From Acetobacter cerevisiae (GTDB taxonomy: Bacteria; Pseudomonadota; Alphaproteobacteria; Acetobacterales; Acetobacteraceae): a DNA stretch of 64,000 nt. Below the pieces are notes generated by a model. That model did no database searches. It had not been told where the DNA came from and saw only the letters and a list, made by a program, of their open reading frames with translations. This document shows positions 1 to 7,747 of the stretch, piece after piece. Position 1 is the stretch's first letter, and each line of letters opens with the position of its first letter. Where the stretch lies: contig NZ_LHZA01000155.1 in NCBI RefSeq assembly GCF_001580535.1, positions 1-64,000 of the forward strand, given 5' to 3'. Position numbers and translations under genes: made by a program.

Positions 1-360
1 CGCCAGTTTTCAACGGGATAGCCGCAAAATTAACGGCTTGGGGGCTCCCCAATCAGCTAAAACCCCACTTTTGGGCCCCAAGAAGGCTTAGGAATCATGG
101 AAGCCAACAGGGCTCCGCCCTTCCTCTTTATATAAGAGAGACCGTTCTATGCCGCGCCCCTCTCCGTGCTCACGACTGTTCACGAAAAACGCGCCGCCTC
201 GTCCCTGCCCCGCTTGAGGCGACCTTGACTATATGGAGCGTGCCACGATTTGTGCATGTGTGCAGGTTACACTGCCGCACAGTAACAGGTTGATGAGGCA
301 CCCGATGACGCAAGCAGAAATGACGGATCATGCCTCAATACAAGAGGTGTTATTTCACTG
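1..360. other. Left-edge intergenic region, no convincing gene
   Basis: No minus-strand frame stays open to the window edge. One plus frame is open from position 2 to a TAG at 89-91 and could be the last 29 codons of a truncated upstream gene, but I do not recognise the residues. A short inverted repeat (TTGGGG, 3-base loop, CCCCAA) lies near 39-53 and has no T-run. A weak promoter-like pair, TTGACT at 225-230 and ATTTGT at 248-253 with 17 bases between, could drive the operon starting at 361. This is a guess because the -10 is poor. Confidence 0.4.
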
Positions 361-361
361 A
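305..361 (+). other. Possible 18-residue leader ORF overlapping the next gene
   Basis: An ATG at 305 follows a good ribosome binding site (GAGG, about 7 bases upstream). It opens an 18-codon frame whose TGA (359-361) shares its last base with the ATG of the glycerophosphotransferase-like gene. That gene's own nearest purine-rich stretch (AGAGG) lies about 13 bases from its ATG, which is far. The arrangement would suit translational coupling. I do not recognise the peptide and it may be chance. Confidence 0.25.
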
Positions 362-1491
362 TGCGCGTTCTTTTCCCTTATATCGCACAGCCGCACCAAA
401 CCTTGCATTCTCTGCCGATTGCAATGGAAATCGCTAGCAGACACCCTGAAACAGAAGTCCATATTGCCTGCGCCACGCAAGCCCATCTGGATTATGCGCA
501 ATCCCTTGCGTCCTATTATCCGGAATCGAGAGCGAGCTTCGAACTTTTGCACCTCCCGAACCTGATCCGGGAGCGTGTTGAACGGCATGGGCACACCGTT
601 TTTTCCCGGTTTGCGAGCCTTTTCTTCAACAAGAAATATTTCTCTACGTTTCAGGGCATCGTCGTGCCTGAACGCACATCGCTCTATTTAAGGAAGCTTG
701 GTGTGCGCCAGCCCCGCCTGATCTGGACCCGTCATGGGGCGGGTGATCGGGCCATTGGCTTTGCCCGCGACGTCAAGAACTTCGACTATGTTCTTATGGC
801 TGGCAAAAAGGTCGAACAGCGGCTTCTTGCTCAGGGGGCCATCCGCCCCGGCCACTATCATACTGGCGTTTATGCCAAGTTTGACATGGTGCGCCGGATG
901 CGAAGCACGAGCTCCCGCCTGTTCAACAACAACCGTCCGACCATTCTTTATAATCCGCACTTCAATGCGCGCCTGTCCTCCTGGCCCAAAATGGGACTGA
1001 ATATTCTCAGCCATTTTGCCAATCAGGATCGTTACAACCTCATTTTTGCCCCGCATTACCGGCTGTTCGATAATCGCCGGACCGAGGCAGCGCAGCTCAA
1101 GCGGGCTTTTGGCGGCCACTCTCATGTGATTGTGGATACGGGCAGTACCCGCAGCATTGATATGACCTATACCTCTGCGGCTGACCTGTATCTGGGGGAT
1201 GCCAGTTCCCAGATTGCTGAGTTCCTTATCCATCCCCGCCCCTGCGTTTTCCTGAATGCTCACGACGTTGCCTGGCAGGGTGATGAGAACTACCGCTTCT
1301 GGACTCTTGGGCCCGTCCTGAACCAGCTGGAAACCTTCTCTGAGGACATTGAAGGCGCATTTTCTTCACATGATGCTTTCGTAAATCTCCAAAAAGACTA
1401 TATACGCGACACGTTCGATCTCACGGGAGACGAACCAACCGCGCCGGTAGGGGCCGACGCTATTGTTGATTTTCTTCGAATGGCCAGCTGA
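361..1491 (+). CDS. CDP-glycerol glycerophosphotransferase-like protein
   Basis: The 376-residue protein resembles the GT-B-fold TagB/TagF family, which transfers glycerol phosphate from CDP-glycerol. Seen in the sequence: an RHGAGDR motif around 124-130, a LYNPHFNARLSSW stretch (about 196-208) where relatives have their 'Y-x-P-T-x-R' motif, FAPHYR near 229-234, and GDASSQIAEF at 279-288, matching the family's 'DYSS-x-x-x-D' donor-binding loop. There is no signal peptide and no membrane segment, so it is probably cytoplasmic or membrane-peripheral. It is first in an operon with a fatty acyl-AMP ligase, an ACP and serine palmitoyltransferase; its stop shares one base with the next start. Inference: it adds a polyol-phosphate-type head group to a sphingolipid. 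A general surface-polysaccharide role is the alternative. Family call is fairly sure, substrate unknown. Confidence 0.7.
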   Translation: MRVLFPYIAQPHQTLHSLPIAMEIASRHPETEVHIACATQAHLDYAQSLASYYPESRASFELLHLPNLIRERVERHGHTVFSRFASLFFNKKYFSTFQGIVVPERTSLYLRKLGVRQPRLIWTRHGAGDRAIGFARDVKNFDYVLMAGKKVEQRLLAQGAIRPGHYHTGVYAKFDMVRRMRSTSSRLFNNNRPTILYNPHFNARLSSWPKMGLNILSHFANQDRYNLIFAPHYRLFDNRRTEAAQLKRAFGGHSHVIVDTGSTRSIDMTYTSAADLYLGDASSQIAEFLIHPRPCVFLNAHDVAWQGDENYRFWTLGPVLNQLETFSEDIEGAFSSHDAFVNLQKDYIRDTFDLTGDEPTAPVGADAIVDFLRMAS

Positions 1492-3266
1492 TGAACGTTA
1501 TAAATCCTGCATCTTCACCTTCTAACGAAGAGGCCCTGCAGCCGGTTCCCACCGGTTCTGGTCAGCAGCGCCGTTATGGAGATTTTGCAACATTCCCCGA
1601 AGCGCTTGATTACGCTGCGCAGGGTGAAGCTGGCTTTAATATCTATTCCGGCCGAGGCGTTCTGCTGGAAGCGCTGCCGTATCGCAAACTGCGTGAGCAG
1701 GCGATTGAAACCGGCCTGCGCCTTTTGGGAATGGGCCTCCAGCCGGGTGACCGGGTTGCGATTGTCGCCGAAAGCGATGGCGATTTTGCACGCATTTTCT
1801 TCGGCTGCCAGTATGCTGGTCTGGTGGCGGCTCCCCTCCCCCTGCCCGTCGCTTTTGCCGGGAAAGAAACCTACCTGACCACGCTGCGCGGTATGATTAC
1901 CAGCGCCGGGGCCAGTGCGGTGGTTATCCCGCAGATTATTGAAGGCTGGACCGACGATATCGTCAGCGGCATGGGACTGGCCTTTGCAGGCTCCCCCGCT
2001 GAACTGATGGAACGGCCTGTGCCGGACATGGCACTGCCGAACATTCACCCGGAAGCCCTGTCTTATCTTCAGTTCTCCTCAGGCAGCACCCGCTCCCCGA
2101 TGGGTGTGTGTGTCAGCCAGCGTTCCGGCATGGCCAATGTGGCCCCCATTGCGCATGATGGCCTGTGTGTGCGGGAAACCGGCGACCGCTGTGTGTCCTG
2201 GCTGCCGCTTTATCATGACATGGGATTGGTCGGCTTCTTTCTGACCCCCATGACGTGCCAGCTGACGGTTGATCTGCTGCCGACACGCGAATTTGCACGA
2301 CGTCCGCATGTCTGGCTGGATCTGATTAGCCGCAACCGTGGGACCATCGCCTACAGCCCGTCTTTTGGTTACGAGCTCTGCGCACGCCGTCCCGCCTCTG
2401 CTGAGTTGGATCTGTCCTGCTGGCGCGTTGCCGGGATTGGCGGCGATATGATCCGTCCGCACATTCTGAAAGAATTTGCCGAGCGGTTTGAAGCGGTTGG
2501 CTTCAACGCGAAAGCCTTTGTCGCCAGTTACGGTATGGCAGAAGCCACGCTTGCCATCAGCTTTGTGCCGCTGAATACCGGGATTGAGACCGATACGATT
2601 GATCTCCCGGCACTGGAAAATGACGGTATTGCCCGTGCGGCAACGGATCCTTCCACCCCGACCAGAACCTTTGTGGTCTGCGGCAAGGTTCTGCCCGGCC
2701 ACGAGCTGGAAGTGCGGGACCCGGAAGGGCATGTGCTGGGTGACCGTCAGACCGGCACCATTTTTGTGCGTGGCCCGAGCCTGATGAACGGTTACTTCCG
2801 CAAGCCTGCCGACACAGCCCAAGTGCTGGATGAGGACGGCTGGCTGAACACGGGTGACCTTGGCTACATGCTGAACGGCCAGATTGTCGTGACCGGCCGC
2901 GCCAAGGATCTGATTATCATCAATGGCCGGAATATCTGGCCGCAGGATCTGGAATGGTCTGCTGAAAGCCATATCCCTGCCCTGCGCAGCCGCGATGTGG
3001 CCGTGTTCTCCATGGAAAAAGGAGAGCATGAGGAAATTGTGGCCCTCATCCAGTGCCGCGTAACCTCCCCGGAAGCGCGTGAAGCGCTGCGTGCAGAGGC
3101 CGCCAGCCTGTTCCGCCGCCTGCATGGCGTAGATGTGTCTGTGGTTCTGGTGCCGCCACATGCTCTGCCGCAGACGTCCTCCGGCAAACTGACACGCGCC
3201 AAAGCCCGCAAGATGTTCCAGACCGGCATGTTTGAACCGCAGCCTGAAGCAGCCTCTGCCTGCTGA
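1491..3266 (+). CDS. Fatty acyl-AMP ligase / acyl-ACP synthetase
   Basis: Adenylate-forming enzyme of 591 residues, expected to activate a fatty acid as acyl-AMP and load it onto the ACP encoded next door. The AMP-binding loop reads SSGSTR at 196-201, where the Arg variant is typical of fatty acyl-AMP ligases rather than acyl-CoA ligases. WLPLYHDMGL lies at 237-246, YGMAEATL at 347-354, the hinge GRAKD at 469-473 and NGRNIWPQDLE at 478-488. The C-terminal catalytic lysine is K566 in SSGKLTR. It overlaps the preceding gene by one base and is followed after 23 bases by the ACP. In Caulobacter an acyl-ACP synthetase and a dedicated ACP feed sphingolipid synthesis (established). The same role here is inferred from the identical neighbours. 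Confidence 0.85.
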   Translation: MNVINPASSPSNEEALQPVPTGSGQQRRYGDFATFPEALDYAAQGEAGFNIYSGRGVLLEALPYRKLREQAIETGLRLLGMGLQPGDRVAIVAESDGDFARIFFGCQYAGLVAAPLPLPVAFAGKETYLTTLRGMITSAGASAVVIPQIIEGWTDDIVSGMGLAFAGSPAELMERPVPDMALPNIHPEALSYLQFSSGSTRSPMGVCVSQRSGMANVAPIAHDGLCVRETGDRCVSWLPLYHDMGLVGFFLTPMTCQLTVDLLPTREFARRPHVWLDLISRNRGTIAYSPSFGYELCARRPASAELDLSCWRVAGIGGDMIRPHILKEFAERFEAVGFNAKAFVASYGMAEATLAISFVPLNTGIETDTIDLPALENDGIARAATDPSTPTRTFVVCGKVLPGHELEVRDPEGHVLGDRQTGTIFVRGPSLMNGYFRKPADTAQVLDEDGWLNTGDLGYMLNGQIVVTGRAKDLIIINGRNIWPQDLEWSAESHIPALRSRDVAVFSMEKGEHEEIVALIQCRVTSPEAREALRAEAASLFRRLHGVDVSVVLVPPHALPQTSSGKLTRAKARKMFQTGMFEPQPEAASAC

Positions 3267-3289
3267 GGCGGGAAAATAAGGATTTTAAA

Positions 3290-3541
3290 ATGAGCGAAAC
3301 CGTTGAAAGCGTGTCTGCGCTGATCATCCAGAAGCTTCTCGCCAATCCGAAAGTGCCGCGCGATATCGACGGCAACTGTAAGATCATGGACGATCTGGCC
3401 TTTGATTCTCTGGCAGTCATGAACTTTGTCATGGAAGTGGAAGACAGCATGGATGTCTCCGTTCCGCTCGACAAACTGGCTGATATCCGGACCATCAATG
3501 ACCTTGCCGCCTGCGTTGTTGATCTGAAAAACAAAGGCTGA
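3290..3541 (+). CDS. Acyl carrier protein, dedicated to the sphingolipid locus
   Basis: Small acidic protein of 83 residues with the ACP phosphopantetheine site FDSLAVMNF. Ser40 in the DSL motif is the expected attachment point. Hydrophobic helix residues and acidic stretches (EVEDSMD) match the usual four-helix ACP. It lies between the acyl-AMP ligase that probably loads it and serine palmitoyltransferase, which is expected to use the acyl thioester; 6 bases separate its stop from the next start. It is not the fatty-acid-synthesis acpP by context. A start at the ATG of MSETVES is supported by an AAGGA-type site (GATTTTAAA spacer) just upstream. Confidence 0.9.
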   Translation: MSETVESVSALIIQKLLANPKVPRDIDGNCKIMDDLAFDSLAVMNFVMEVEDSMDVSVPLDKLADIRTINDLAACVVDLKNKG

Positions 3542-3547
3542 ACACGC

Positions 3548-4756
3548 ATGACGTCTATTTTTTCCAAATTTGACGGCATTGCAGGAGCTCTCGGCTCCCT
3601 GGTGGAAGCTGGCGGACGTAACCCGTTCTCTGTGGTGATCGAAAAGCCCGTCTCTTCCACAGTTGGTATCATTGAAGGCCGCGAGACGCTGCTTTTTGGC
3701 ACTAACAACTATCTGGGCCTGAGCCAGTCCCCCCGCGCGATCAAAGCGGCTCAGGAAGCTGCGGCAACCTGCGGCGTCGGCACAACCGGCTCCCGCATTG
3801 CCAACGGCACGCAGTCTTTGCACCGGCAGCTTGAGCGCCGTATTGCCGATTATTTTGGTCGCCGCGACGCCATGGTGTTCTCCACCGGATATCAGGCCAA
3901 TCTGGGCATGATTTCCACACTGGCGGGAAAAGACGATTATCTGATTCTGGATGCGGATAGCCATGCCAGCATTTATGATGGCAGCCGCCTGAGCCCTGCA
4001 CAGGTGATCCGTTTCCGCCATAACGATGCGGATGACCTGTACAAGCGCCTGAAGCGTCTGGATGGCACCCCCGGTGCAAAGCTGATTGTTGTGGAAGGCA
4101 TTTATTCCATGACCGGCAACGTTCCGCCGATTGCCGAGATGGTCGCCGTCAAGCGTGAAAGCGGCGCTTATCTGCTGGTTGATGAAGCCCACTCCTTTGG
4201 TGTGATGGGCGCACATGGCCGCGGCATTGCTGAACAGGCTGGCGTGGAAGCGGATGTGGACTTTATTGTCGGCACCTTCTCCAAGAGCCTTGGCACGGTT
4301 GGTGGCTACTGTGTGTCCGACCATCCGGAACTGGAACTGGTGCGGCTGAACTGCCGCCCTTACATGTTCACAGCGTCTCTGCCGCCGGAAGTCATTGCTG
4401 CCACCATGGCTGCTTTGGAAGACATGGCGGAACATCCGGAGCTGCGCACGCAGCTGATGGACAATGCTGCCCGTCTGCATGCCGGGTTCCATGGCCTTGG
4501 CCTGAATGCCAGCAAGCAGGTCAGCCCCGTGATTGCCGTCACTCTGGAAGAAATCGGGCAGGCCATTGTGATGTGGAACCGCCTGCTGGACCTCGGGGTT
4601 TACGTCAACCTCAGCTTGCCGCCCGCAACGCCGGACTCTCGCCCGCTGCTGCGTTGCTCTGTGATGGCGACACACACTGCTGAGCAGATCGACAAAGCGA
4701 TTGCGATCTTCAAGCAGGCCGCTCTGGACGCTAACGCTCTTCCGGCAGCCGCCTAA
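3548..4756 (+). CDS. spt: Serine palmitoyltransferase (alpha-oxoamine synthase family)
   Basis: PLP enzyme of 402 residues that should condense L-serine with a C16 acyl thioester to 3-ketosphinganine, the first committed step of sphingolipid synthesis. Seen: NNYLGLS at 53-59, LDADSHAS with His139 at the position that stacks on PLP, DEAHSFG with Asp212 and His215, and TFSKSLG with the Schiff-base lysine K246. KBL, BioF and HemA share this fold. The acyl-AMP ligase plus ACP neighbours make SPT by far the best reading, and the cytoplasmic homodimeric bacterial form fits the absence of a membrane anchor. Its TAA overlaps the stop of the convergent gene (shared bases 4754-4755). Acetic acid bacteria are known sphingolipid producers. 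Confidence 0.85.
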   Translation: MTSIFSKFDGIAGALGSLVEAGGRNPFSVVIEKPVSSTVGIIEGRETLLFGTNNYLGLSQSPRAIKAAQEAAATCGVGTTGSRIANGTQSLHRQLERRIADYFGRRDAMVFSTGYQANLGMISTLAGKDDYLILDADSHASIYDGSRLSPAQVIRFRHNDADDLYKRLKRLDGTPGAKLIVVEGIYSMTGNVPPIAEMVAVKRESGAYLLVDEAHSFGVMGAHGRGIAEQAGVEADVDFIVGTFSKSLGTVGGYCVSDHPELELVRLNCRPYMFTASLPPEVIAATMAALEDMAEHPELRTQLMDNAARLHAGFHGLGLNASKQVSPVIAVTLEEIGQAIVMWNRLLDLGVYVNLSLPPATPDSRPLLRCSVMATHTAEQIDKAIAIFKQAALDANALPAAA

Positions 4757-5739
4757 GAGCGTTTGAAAGCCCCCTTGCGCCAGAGCCGCCAGAGCAACGG
4801 CGGTGCGGCCAGCAAGGGGTGCTTTTCTGCAAAGGGTGTCAGCCGCACCTTGATCCCGCTATGCCGTTCGATTTTCCACGCGGCGTAACGGGCCCCTCCG
4901 GTAAATGTATAAGCTGCCTTCATCAGGCGCAGGATATTCAACGGACGCCCTATGCGGCGCCGGACCTGCCATGCCTGCTCTTCCCGGAATTTCTGGGTGG
5001 GTGAGATCAGCGGTCTGACCTCTTCTCCCACCACTTCGTAAGACAGTCCCGCCACCTGCCAGCACGGCAGCAGCAGATCCCTGTAGCGGTCCTGATAGCT
5101 GGCGACGATCCCGGCCCCACGGCCTGCTTTTTCTACCCGGAGCTCTGTCTGGTAGGTCTGGCGATAGAGAGCGTTCCAGAAATCGTTCCGGCTGCCTTTT
5201 TCCGGACCGAGGAAGGCTGTCCAGCGAGCCGCCGTCAGGGTGGCGCGCATCACGCAGCGGCGTAATGTCTGGGCTGCCGCCGCATCACGCTGCCAGACAA
5301 GCCGCACGGGTTGAGAAAAACGCGCCCAGACCGTCGTATCCAACGCACTAAACCCGGTTAGCCTGCGGAACTGGGCAAGCGTCAGGATGGCGACTTTCGC
5401 GCGCAGAGGGCCCCCCTCAACAGTCAGCTCATGATATTCAACATTGGGAGGCAGGAGCGCGTTGGCCAGACAGGCCAGCCGGCTGCGTGGCCAATCCGAT
5501 TGCTTACGCACGATCACGTAAAAATCGAGCAGCGTGTCCGTCTGAATGCCACCCCGCAGACCAGAACCGTAGAACAGCACGCCCAGTGGTTCGGCTGTGC
5601 CGACCATCTGTTCCACAAAATCCAGCACCGCAGGGCTGACGCGTGTTGTCAGTTCCTGCCGGATCTGGTCATCCAGAAAACGGGCGGCTTTGGCCTGTGT
5701 CGTGACGGTATGCAGTTCAGTTGGCTGCTGTTTTACCAT
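4753..5739 (-). CDS. Tam41-like phosphatidate cytidylyltransferase family protein
   Basis: Protein of 328 residues resembling mitochondrial Tam41, the CTP-dependent CDP-diacylglycerol synthase with a nucleotidyltransferase fold. Seen: FYGSGLRGG at 56-64 followed by TLLDFYVIV at 69-77, matching Tam41's 'YGSG...xxDFxxxV' active-site pattern with Asp72. DTTVWARFSQPVRLVW lies at 134-149, at the place of Tam41's 'nWxxLYxAGRlxKPV' segment. No membrane-spanning helices as in CdsA. The chosen ATG (5737-5739) lies one base after the stop of the lipid kinase, so the two form an operon. A longer upstream extension would run back inside the kinase gene. Inference: it makes a CDP-activated lipid from the kinase product, perhaps from ceramide phosphate. 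The substrate is not visible in the sequence. Confidence 0.65.
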   Translation of the reverse strand: MVKQQPTELHTVTTQAKAARFLDDQIRQELTTRVSPAVLDFVEQMVGTAEPLGVLFYGSGLRGGIQTDTLLDFYVIVRKQSDWPRSRLACLANALLPPNVEYHELTVEGGPLRAKVAILTLAQFRRLTGFSALDTTVWARFSQPVRLVWQRDAAAAQTLRRCVMRATLTAARWTAFLGPEKGSRNDFWNALYRQTYQTELRVEKAGRGAGIVASYQDRYRDLLLPCWQVAGLSYEVVGEEVRPLISPTQKFREEQAWQVRRRIGRPLNILRLMKAAYTFTGGARYAAWKIERHSGIKVRLTPFAEKHPLLAAPPLLWRLWRKGAFKRS

Positions 5740-5740
5740 G

Positions 5741-6718
5741 TCATGCCTGTAGGAAAGAAAGAATCGGTCCTGCGGAAATTTCCAGACTTTGCGCCGGTCC
5801 CGTTTCCAGAACCTCACCATCCAGCACGAATGACTGCTCCGTGTTGAGCAGAACCTGCCGGGCAGAACCGCTTGAATAGGTTGGGTCTGCCCGCAGCCAT
5901 GCAGGGCTACGCCCACGCAACAGGCTCCAGATGGCCCGCATCAGTTTTTTGGGATTTGCGGCCACATCCAGATAGCTGATGCCTTCGTCCGCTCCACCCC
6001 CACGCCAGAACGGCCAGATGCCATGCGGCAGACAATGCAGCCCCGTGCACAGGAACAGGAAACGGTTGTGCGCTTCCAGCTCACCTCCGTTCAGGCCAAG
6101 TCCGACCGGCGTCCCATCCAGCCAGCTTTGCCGCAGGCGCGGCGTGATAATCTGCCGCAAGGTTTCCGCCAGCGTAATGAGCACAGCAGTATCGTGCGCA
6201 TAATTTTTCAGGATGGCGGGCGAATGGGCAATTTCGATTCCACGCGTAAACGCACCCAGGCCGCCAAAAAAGCCCAGAACCGGTGCACGATCCTGCCCCG
6301 GCCAGGAGACAACCAGAGGCTGACGCTGCTTGACGTCTGACACCAGACGGTCTGAGCGGGCTCTGTCCTGAAGTCGCTGCAAAGCTTCCTCACCCCGCAT
6401 GCCAAACCCGACGTCGGCGGCTATCAGATTTGTATTACCGGATGGCAGAACGGCGATCATCGGCAGTCTGTCTTTGGGGTAAGATGAGACGTACAGCGCG
6501 CTCAGCACATTGCCGACCGTACCATCCCCTCCGTCCACTACCAGACACCGCACGTCCTGCCGTGCCATGTCTTCTATGACGTCATGCAGTTCGGTCTGGG
6601 AGTCTGGCGAGAAAAACAGCGGCCCCAGAGTGCGGCGCGCGCAGTCCAGATAACGACTATCCGCCTTGAGATTGCGTCGGCTGCGGGAATTGTGAATCAA
6701 GACGAAACGATCGGGCAC
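5741..6718 (-). CDS. Diacylglycerol/ceramide-kinase family lipid kinase
   Basis: Protein of 325 residues with the DAGK catalytic fold. The nucleotide loop is VVDGGDGTVGNVL (GGDGT at 63-67), PSGNTN lies at 92-97, and a C-terminal VLDGE near 305-310 supplies the usual metal/ATP-contacting Asp. It should phosphorylate a lipid hydroxyl at the inner membrane face. In Caulobacter a kinase of this family within the sphingolipid locus (CpgB) is a ceramide kinase. The same function here is an inference from context, with diacylglycerol or sphingoid base as alternatives. It starts with GTG (MPDRFVLIH) and is followed after one base by the Tam41-like gene. It is divergent from the metallophosphoesterase operon. 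Confidence 0.75.
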   Translation of the reverse strand: MPDRFVLIHNSRSRRNLKADSRYLDCARRTLGPLFFSPDSQTELHDVIEDMARQDVRCLVVDGGDGTVGNVLSALYVSSYPKDRLPMIAVLPSGNTNLIAADVGFGMRGEEALQRLQDRARSDRLVSDVKQRQPLVVSWPGQDRAPVLGFFGGLGAFTRGIEIAHSPAILKNYAHDTAVLITLAETLRQIITPRLRQSWLDGTPVGLGLNGGELEAHNRFLFLCTGLHCLPHGIWPFWRGGGADEGISYLDVAANPKKLMRAIWSLLRGRSPAWLRADPTYSSGSARQVLLNTEQSFVLDGEVLETGPAQSLEISAGPILSFLQA

Positions 6719-6756
6719 TCGGAAACTCTTGCTTTTGCAGATACGGTGCCAGCGCT

Positions 6757-6785
6757 TTTGCTCCGGCTTGTCGCGGTGGTATAAT
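6757..6785 (+). promoter_or_regulatory. Extended -10 promoter for the phosphoesterase-lptFG operon
   Basis: TGGTATAAT (6777-6785) is a perfect extended -10 element, with a loose -35 (TTGCTC, 6758-6763) 16 bases upstream. Transcription would start near 6792. This leaves almost no leader before a TTG at 6800 but about 56 bases before the TTG at 6848, supporting the later start of the phosphoesterase. Confidence 0.5.
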
Positions 6786-6847
6786 TAGAGTCCGCCCGCT
6801 TGTCACATACTGTCCTGTCAGGCCCCCTGCGCCGGAGACCTTCTTTC

Positions 6848-7747
6848 TTGCCTTCTTTTCAGATTGCGCACCTGTCCGACCCCCATCTTCCGCTGGCGGA
6901 ATTCCCGGCTCTGGATGAAATTCGCTTCAAGCGTATCCTCAGCCTGCTGTCCTGGACATTAAAACGCCGCCATCTGCATAAAGCCGCCCCGCTGGCACGG
7001 GTGATGGACGATATCCGGCACTTTCAACCCGAACTGGTGGCGTTGACAGGCGATCTGACCAACCTTGGCCTTCGCTCCGAATTTCGCCACGCCCGCCGCT
7101 GGCTGGAAGAGCAGGCTTTGCCGCCTACCCTGCTGGTGCCGGGGAATCATGATGCGCTGATCCGCCAGAATGCTACCGGAAAAGCAGCTCTGTGGGCGGA
7201 ATGGCTGAAAACGGACGCCAGCTTTCCTTCCCTGCTGGTGAAAGACCATATCGCCCTGATTGGGGTGAACACCGCGGTGCCAACCCGTCCATTTTTGGCC
7301 TCGGGCAAAATGGGAGCCGCGCAGGCTGAGCGCCTCCGTGCCGTCCTTCACAAAACCGGGCAAGAGGGACTGTGCCGGGTCGTGCTGATCCATCACCCGC
7401 CCGTGGCAAAGCTGGTCAGCCGCCGGAAGGGGCTGGATGATCTGGCACTGTTCCAGTCCATTCTGCGCGAGGCCGGGGCCGAGTTGGTGCTGCATGGCCA
7501 CTCGCACCGCGCGACTCTCGCCTTCATTCCACACACGGATATTCCAGTTGTCGGCACGACGTCCGCCTCGCATAGTGCGGACAGCCCGGCCACCGCAGCC
7601 GGATGGAACGCCATTGCCGTCCATCCGCAGGCCGGACACTGGTCAATAACCGTGCGGCGGCGGGAACTTGGAACGGATGGCATCATGCGCGATGGTTTAA
7701 CGCAAGTGTTCACGCCCCATCGCCTTTCCCCGTCAATCCGGCTATGA
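6848..7747 (+). CDS. Calcineurin-like metallophosphoesterase
   Basis: Dinuclear-metal phosphoesterase of 299 residues. All five signature blocks are present: HLSDPHL (Asp11, His13), TGDLTN (Asp69), PGNHD at 98-102, IHHPP (His182-183) and HGHSH at 216-220. The layout resembles class III cyclic-nucleotide phosphodiesterases (CpdA-like), but relatives act on many phosphoesters. I chose the TTG at 6848, which gives a protein that begins right before the first motif and has a GGAGA site 9 bases upstream. A TTG at 6800 would add 16 residues. It heads an operon with lptF and lptG, and its TGA overlaps the lptF ATG. Inference: it may act on a phosphorylated lipid or nucleotide-lipid intermediate of this locus. 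LpxH-type function is possible but not indicated. Confidence 0.8.
   Translation: MPSFQIAHLSDPHLPLAEFPALDEIRFKRILSLLSWTLKRRHLHKAAPLARVMDDIRHFQPELVALTGDLTNLGLRSEFRHARRWLEEQALPPTLLVPGNHDALIRQNATGKAALWAEWLKTDASFPSLLVKDHIALIGVNTAVPTRPFLASGKMGAAQAERLRAVLHKTGQEGLCRVVLIHHPPVAKLVSRRKGLDDLALFQSILREAGAELVLHGHSHRATLAFIPHTDIPVVGTTSASHSADSPATAAGWNAIAVHPQAGHWSITVRRRELGTDGIMRDGLTQVFTPHRLSPSIRL

Noticed and set aside
2-91. 3' end of a gene entering from the left
   Set aside because: The 29-codon frame has no recognisable sequence and no upstream context, so it is kept only as a remark for the edge region.
2864-4675. Long minus-strand open frame (603 codons) across the acyl-AMP ligase, ACP and spt genes
   Set aside because: It is antisense to three genes with clear motifs, has Cys/His/Gln-rich non-conserved composition and no recognisable domain. 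It is a by-product of codon bias at high GC.
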